DNA of 64,000 bases from Pseudomonas psychrophila HA-4 (lineage in GTDB: Bacteria; Pseudomonadota; Gammaproteobacteria; Pseudomonadales; Pseudomonadaceae), in NCBI RefSeq assembly GCF_000282975.1, contig NZ_ALJC01000100.1, forward strand, positions 62,001 to 126,000, written 5' to 3'. Positions within the stretch are counted from its first letter, which is position 1, and each line of letters starts with the position of its first letter. The position numbers and the translations under genes were made by a program. Of the stretch, positions 61,890 through 64,000 are shown in pieces. The notes beneath the pieces are model-generated. The model ran no database searches. It had not been told where the DNA came from and saw only the letters and a list, made by a program, of their open reading frames with translations.

Positions 61890-62822
61890 ATGGATCGCCC
61901 GCAATTTCGTGCTGCTTTTTTTCATCCGCGTTTTTGGCTGCTCTGGTTAGGGCTAGGCGTGCTGTGGCTGGTGGTTCAGTTGCCTTATCAGTGGCAGTTG
62001 GGTATTGGCCGTTTGCTGGGCTCGGTGATGTACCGTGTGGCCGGTGATCGGCGACGGATTGCGGCGCGTAACCTTGAGTTGTGTTTTCCTGAAAAACCCC
62101 CAGCCGAGCGCGAAATGCTGCTCAAACAGAACTTCGCCTCAACTGGAATCGCCTTTTTTGAAATGGCCATGAGCTGGTGGTGGTCCAAACCGCGCTTGGC
62201 CAAGCTGGCCCACGTTGAAGGTCTTGAGCACCTCAAGCAGGCACAGCGCGAAGGCAAGGGCGTGATCTTGATGGCGTTCCACTTCACCACCCTAGAAATC
62301 GGCGCTGCTCTACTCGGCCAGCAGCACACCATTGACGGTATGTACCGCGAGCACAAAAATCCGTTGTTCGACTTTATTCAGCGGCGTGGTCGCGAGCGGC
62401 ATAACCTCGATTCGCTAGCGGTGGAGCGTGATGACGTACGCGGCATGCTCAAGTTGCTGCGTTCTGGCCGCGCCATTTGGTACGCACCCGATCAAGACTA
62501 CGGCGCCAAGCAAAGCATTTTTGTGCCGTTGTTCGGCATTCAAGCGGCCACAGTCACGGCCACCAGCAAATTCGCCAAGCTGGGCAAAGCGCAGGTTGTG
62601 CCCTTTACTCAACAACGACTGGCGGATGGCAGTGGGTACAAACTGGTGATTCATCCGCCGCTGGACGATTTCCCCGGAGAAAGCGATGAGGCGGACTGCC
62701 TGCGAATCAATCAATGGGTCGAACGGGCGATACGTGAATGCCCCGAGCAGTACTTGTGGGCGCATCGCCGCTTTAAGACCCGCCCGCCGGGCGAGCCCAA
62801 GCTGTACGACAAGCGCCGGTGA
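61890..62822 (+). CDS. lpxL: Lipid A lauroyl acyltransferase (LpxL/HtrB)
   Basis: This inner-membrane enzyme adds a secondary acyl chain to lipid A. The 310-residue protein has an N-terminal membrane anchor (about residues 12-33), the active-site HX4E motif in AFHFTTLEIG (His about residue 132), the phosphate-binding RRGRERHNLDSL region, and VPLFG and CPEQYLWAHRRFKTRP, marks of the HtrB family. Paralogues exist in Pseudomonas, so the exact acyl specificity is not known. The start ATG follows CCGGAATCATTA. Confidence 0.93.
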   Translation: MDRPQFRAAFFHPRFWLLWLGLGVLWLVVQLPYQWQLGIGRLLGSVMYRVAGDRRRIAARNLELCFPEKPPAEREMLLKQNFASTGIAFFEMAMSWWWSKPRLAKLAHVEGLEHLKQAQREGKGVILMAFHFTTLEIGAALLGQQHTIDGMYREHKNPLFDFIQRRGRERHNLDSLAVERDDVRGMLKLLRSGRAIWYAPDQDYGAKQSIFVPLFGIQAATVTATSKFAKLGKAQVVPFTQQRLADGSGYKLVIHPPLDDFPGESDEADCLRINQWVERAIRECPEQYLWAHRRFKTRPPGEPKLYDKRR

Positions 62823-62846
62823 TACGCCTTCACCCAAGGGCGTGCA

Positions 62847-63998
62847 ATGAAAACCACAGAACCGGTCACTGGGCTGATTCTGTCGGGTGGTGGCGCTCGT
62901 GCTGCGTATCAAGTGGGTGTGCTGGCGGCGATTGCCGAGTTATTGCCAGCGGGGGCGCCTAATCCGTTTCCAGTAATCGTCGGCACCTCGGCCGGGGCGA
63001 TTAACGCCGTTAGCCTCGCCAGCCGCGCCACCGATTTTGCAGGCGCAGTCGCACACTTGACTGCGTTTTGGCAGAGCTTCGAAAGCCATCGGGTATTGCG
63101 CAGCGACTGGCCGGGGGTTATGCGCCAGGCCAGCCGCTTTTTGGGTCACAGCCTGCTTGGGTTGGGCGCGCATGTTCCGGTTGCGCTGCTTAATAGCTCG
63201 CCATTACGCGACTTACTCATCGATAAAATCGACTTTTCCGGTATTGACCACGCGATTGCTGCGCAGCAACTGCGTGCTGTGGCCGTGACCGCCTTTGGTT
63301 ACTCATCGGCGCAAGCGGTGACCTTTTACCAAGGCGCCGGCACTATTGAAGGCTGGTTGCGCCATCGACGTATCGGCTTGCCCACCGCCCTGACCGTTGA
63401 ACACTTGCTGGCCAGCTCAGCTATCCCGTTGTTGTTTGCACCGATCAAAATTGGTGAAGAATATTTTGGCGATGGTGCCGTTCGGCAATCGGCGCCCATC
63501 AGCCCGGCGCTGCACCTAGGCGCCAATCGTGTGCTGGTGGTCGGGGTAAGCGGCAACCCACGCGGCCCGGCGCCGACCACAGACCAACAGCGCCACTTCA
63601 ACGTGCAACAACCCACGCTCGCGCAAATTGGCGGGCACATGCTAAACAGCACGTTCATTGACAGCCTAGAAAGCGACCTCGAACTGTTGGAGCGCCTCAA
63701 TCACTTCGGTCGCTTGCTGCCGCGGTCTGCTGACAATCTGGGGCTGGCACCGGTTGAAGTGCTGGTCATCGCCCCCAGCCAGCCCATTGACGAAATCGCC
63801 GCCCGCCACCGCCACGAACTGCCCGCAGCCTTGCGCCTGTTTTTGCGTGGGCCGGGCGCGACGAAAACCAGCGGTGCGGGGGTGCTGAGTTATTTGTTGT
63901 TCGAGGCGGGGTATTGCAGCGAATTGATTGAGCTGGGACGCAAGGATGCGTTGGCCCAGCGTGAGGCGTTGGTGGGGTTTTTAGGCGTTGGCGTGTAA
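62847..63998 (+). CDS. Patatin-like phospholipase, second copy
   Basis: The 383-residue cytoplasmic protein has the patatin dyad: LSGGGARAAYQVGVL (oxyanion loop, residues 12-26), the nucleophile Ser48 in GTSAG, and the catalytic aspartate in GDGAVRQSAPISPALHLGA (about residue 210). It is longer at the N-terminus and clearly different from the patatin at 4561-5616. A long C-terminal part with DNLGLAPVEVLVIAPSQP follows. It sits 24 bases after lpxL in the same direction, suggesting a shared lipid-related transcript. It ends 2 bases before the window edge. Confidence 0.9.
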   Translation: MKTTEPVTGLILSGGGARAAYQVGVLAAIAELLPAGAPNPFPVIVGTSAGAINAVSLASRATDFAGAVAHLTAFWQSFESHRVLRSDWPGVMRQASRFLGHSLLGLGAHVPVALLNSSPLRDLLIDKIDFSGIDHAIAAQQLRAVAVTAFGYSSAQAVTFYQGAGTIEGWLRHRRIGLPTALTVEHLLASSAIPLLFAPIKIGEEYFGDGAVRQSAPISPALHLGANRVLVVGVSGNPRGPAPTTDQQRHFNVQQPTLAQIGGHMLNSTFIDSLESDLELLERLNHFGRLLPRSADNLGLAPVEVLVIAPSQPIDEIAARHRHELPAALRLFLRGPGATKTSGAGVLSYLLFEAGYCSELIELGRKDALAQREALVGFLGVGV

Positions 63999-64000
63999 CC

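Overview
The window is a piece of a Pseudomonas chromosome, most like the fluorescens lineage. The evidence is the gene content (oprI, cysB, prc, the minCDE-rluA-apeB block, tesA beside an FtsX-type ABC exporter), the frequent GTG and TTG starts, and intergenic palindromes built on the bases GATCTTTTAAAGATC or GTAGTCGCTGCC, which I associate with this genus. Most of the window is core genome. I see no tRNA, rRNA, insertion sequence, prophage or CRISPR array.

Layout. 1-4553: the end of the kdp potassium-transport operon (kdpB tail, kdpC, sensor kinase kdpD, regulator kdpE). 4561-12893: single genes for a patatin-like lipase, a small lipoprotein, a CHAD protein, a thioesterase, a chemotaxis receptor, TatD, an MltF-like transglycosylase and a DoxX protein. 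12986-16357: a Tat-exported phosphoesterase, two small unknown genes and greB. 16392-21684: an ABC exporter, with the esterase gene tesA diverging from it, and an L,D-transpeptidase. 21817-27536: oprI, a GNAT protein, DAHP synthase, a PilZ protein, a thioredoxin-like protein, a 5'-nucleotidase, a universal stress protein and cysB.

27715-42483 is the most accessory-looking part. It holds a protein with two diverged copies of one unknown domain. Next comes a co-directional cluster with a TonB-dependent receptor, a dipeptide-type ABC importer, an SfnB-type flavin monooxygenase encoded between the two permeases, and an MFS exporter. Facing it is a pair of membrane-anchored haem proteins (catalase-like and di-haem cytochrome c). 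The cluster reads as an outer-membrane-to-cytoplasm import route with a built-in oxidation step. Its substrate is unknown, and an organosulfur compound is only one possibility.

42751-49221: an FKBP isomerase, an inverted pair of perfect DnaA-box sequences, a three-gene HTH/unknown/Sel1 operon, the protease gene prc, a quinone oxidoreductase and a HAD phosphatase. 49256-54870: a polyamine/phosphonate-type ABC importer whose operon includes an alkaline-phosphatase-superfamily enzyme, with a divergent GntR/UTRA regulator. 54958-63998: a large MscS-type channel, a 58-residue membrane protein, apeB, rluA, minE-minD-minC, a lipid A acyltransferase and a second patatin-like lipase.

No wholly new system stands out. 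The strongest leads are the importer-oxygenase-exporter cluster, the double-domain protein beside it, the phosphodiesterase-containing ABC operon, and the inverted DnaA-box pair.
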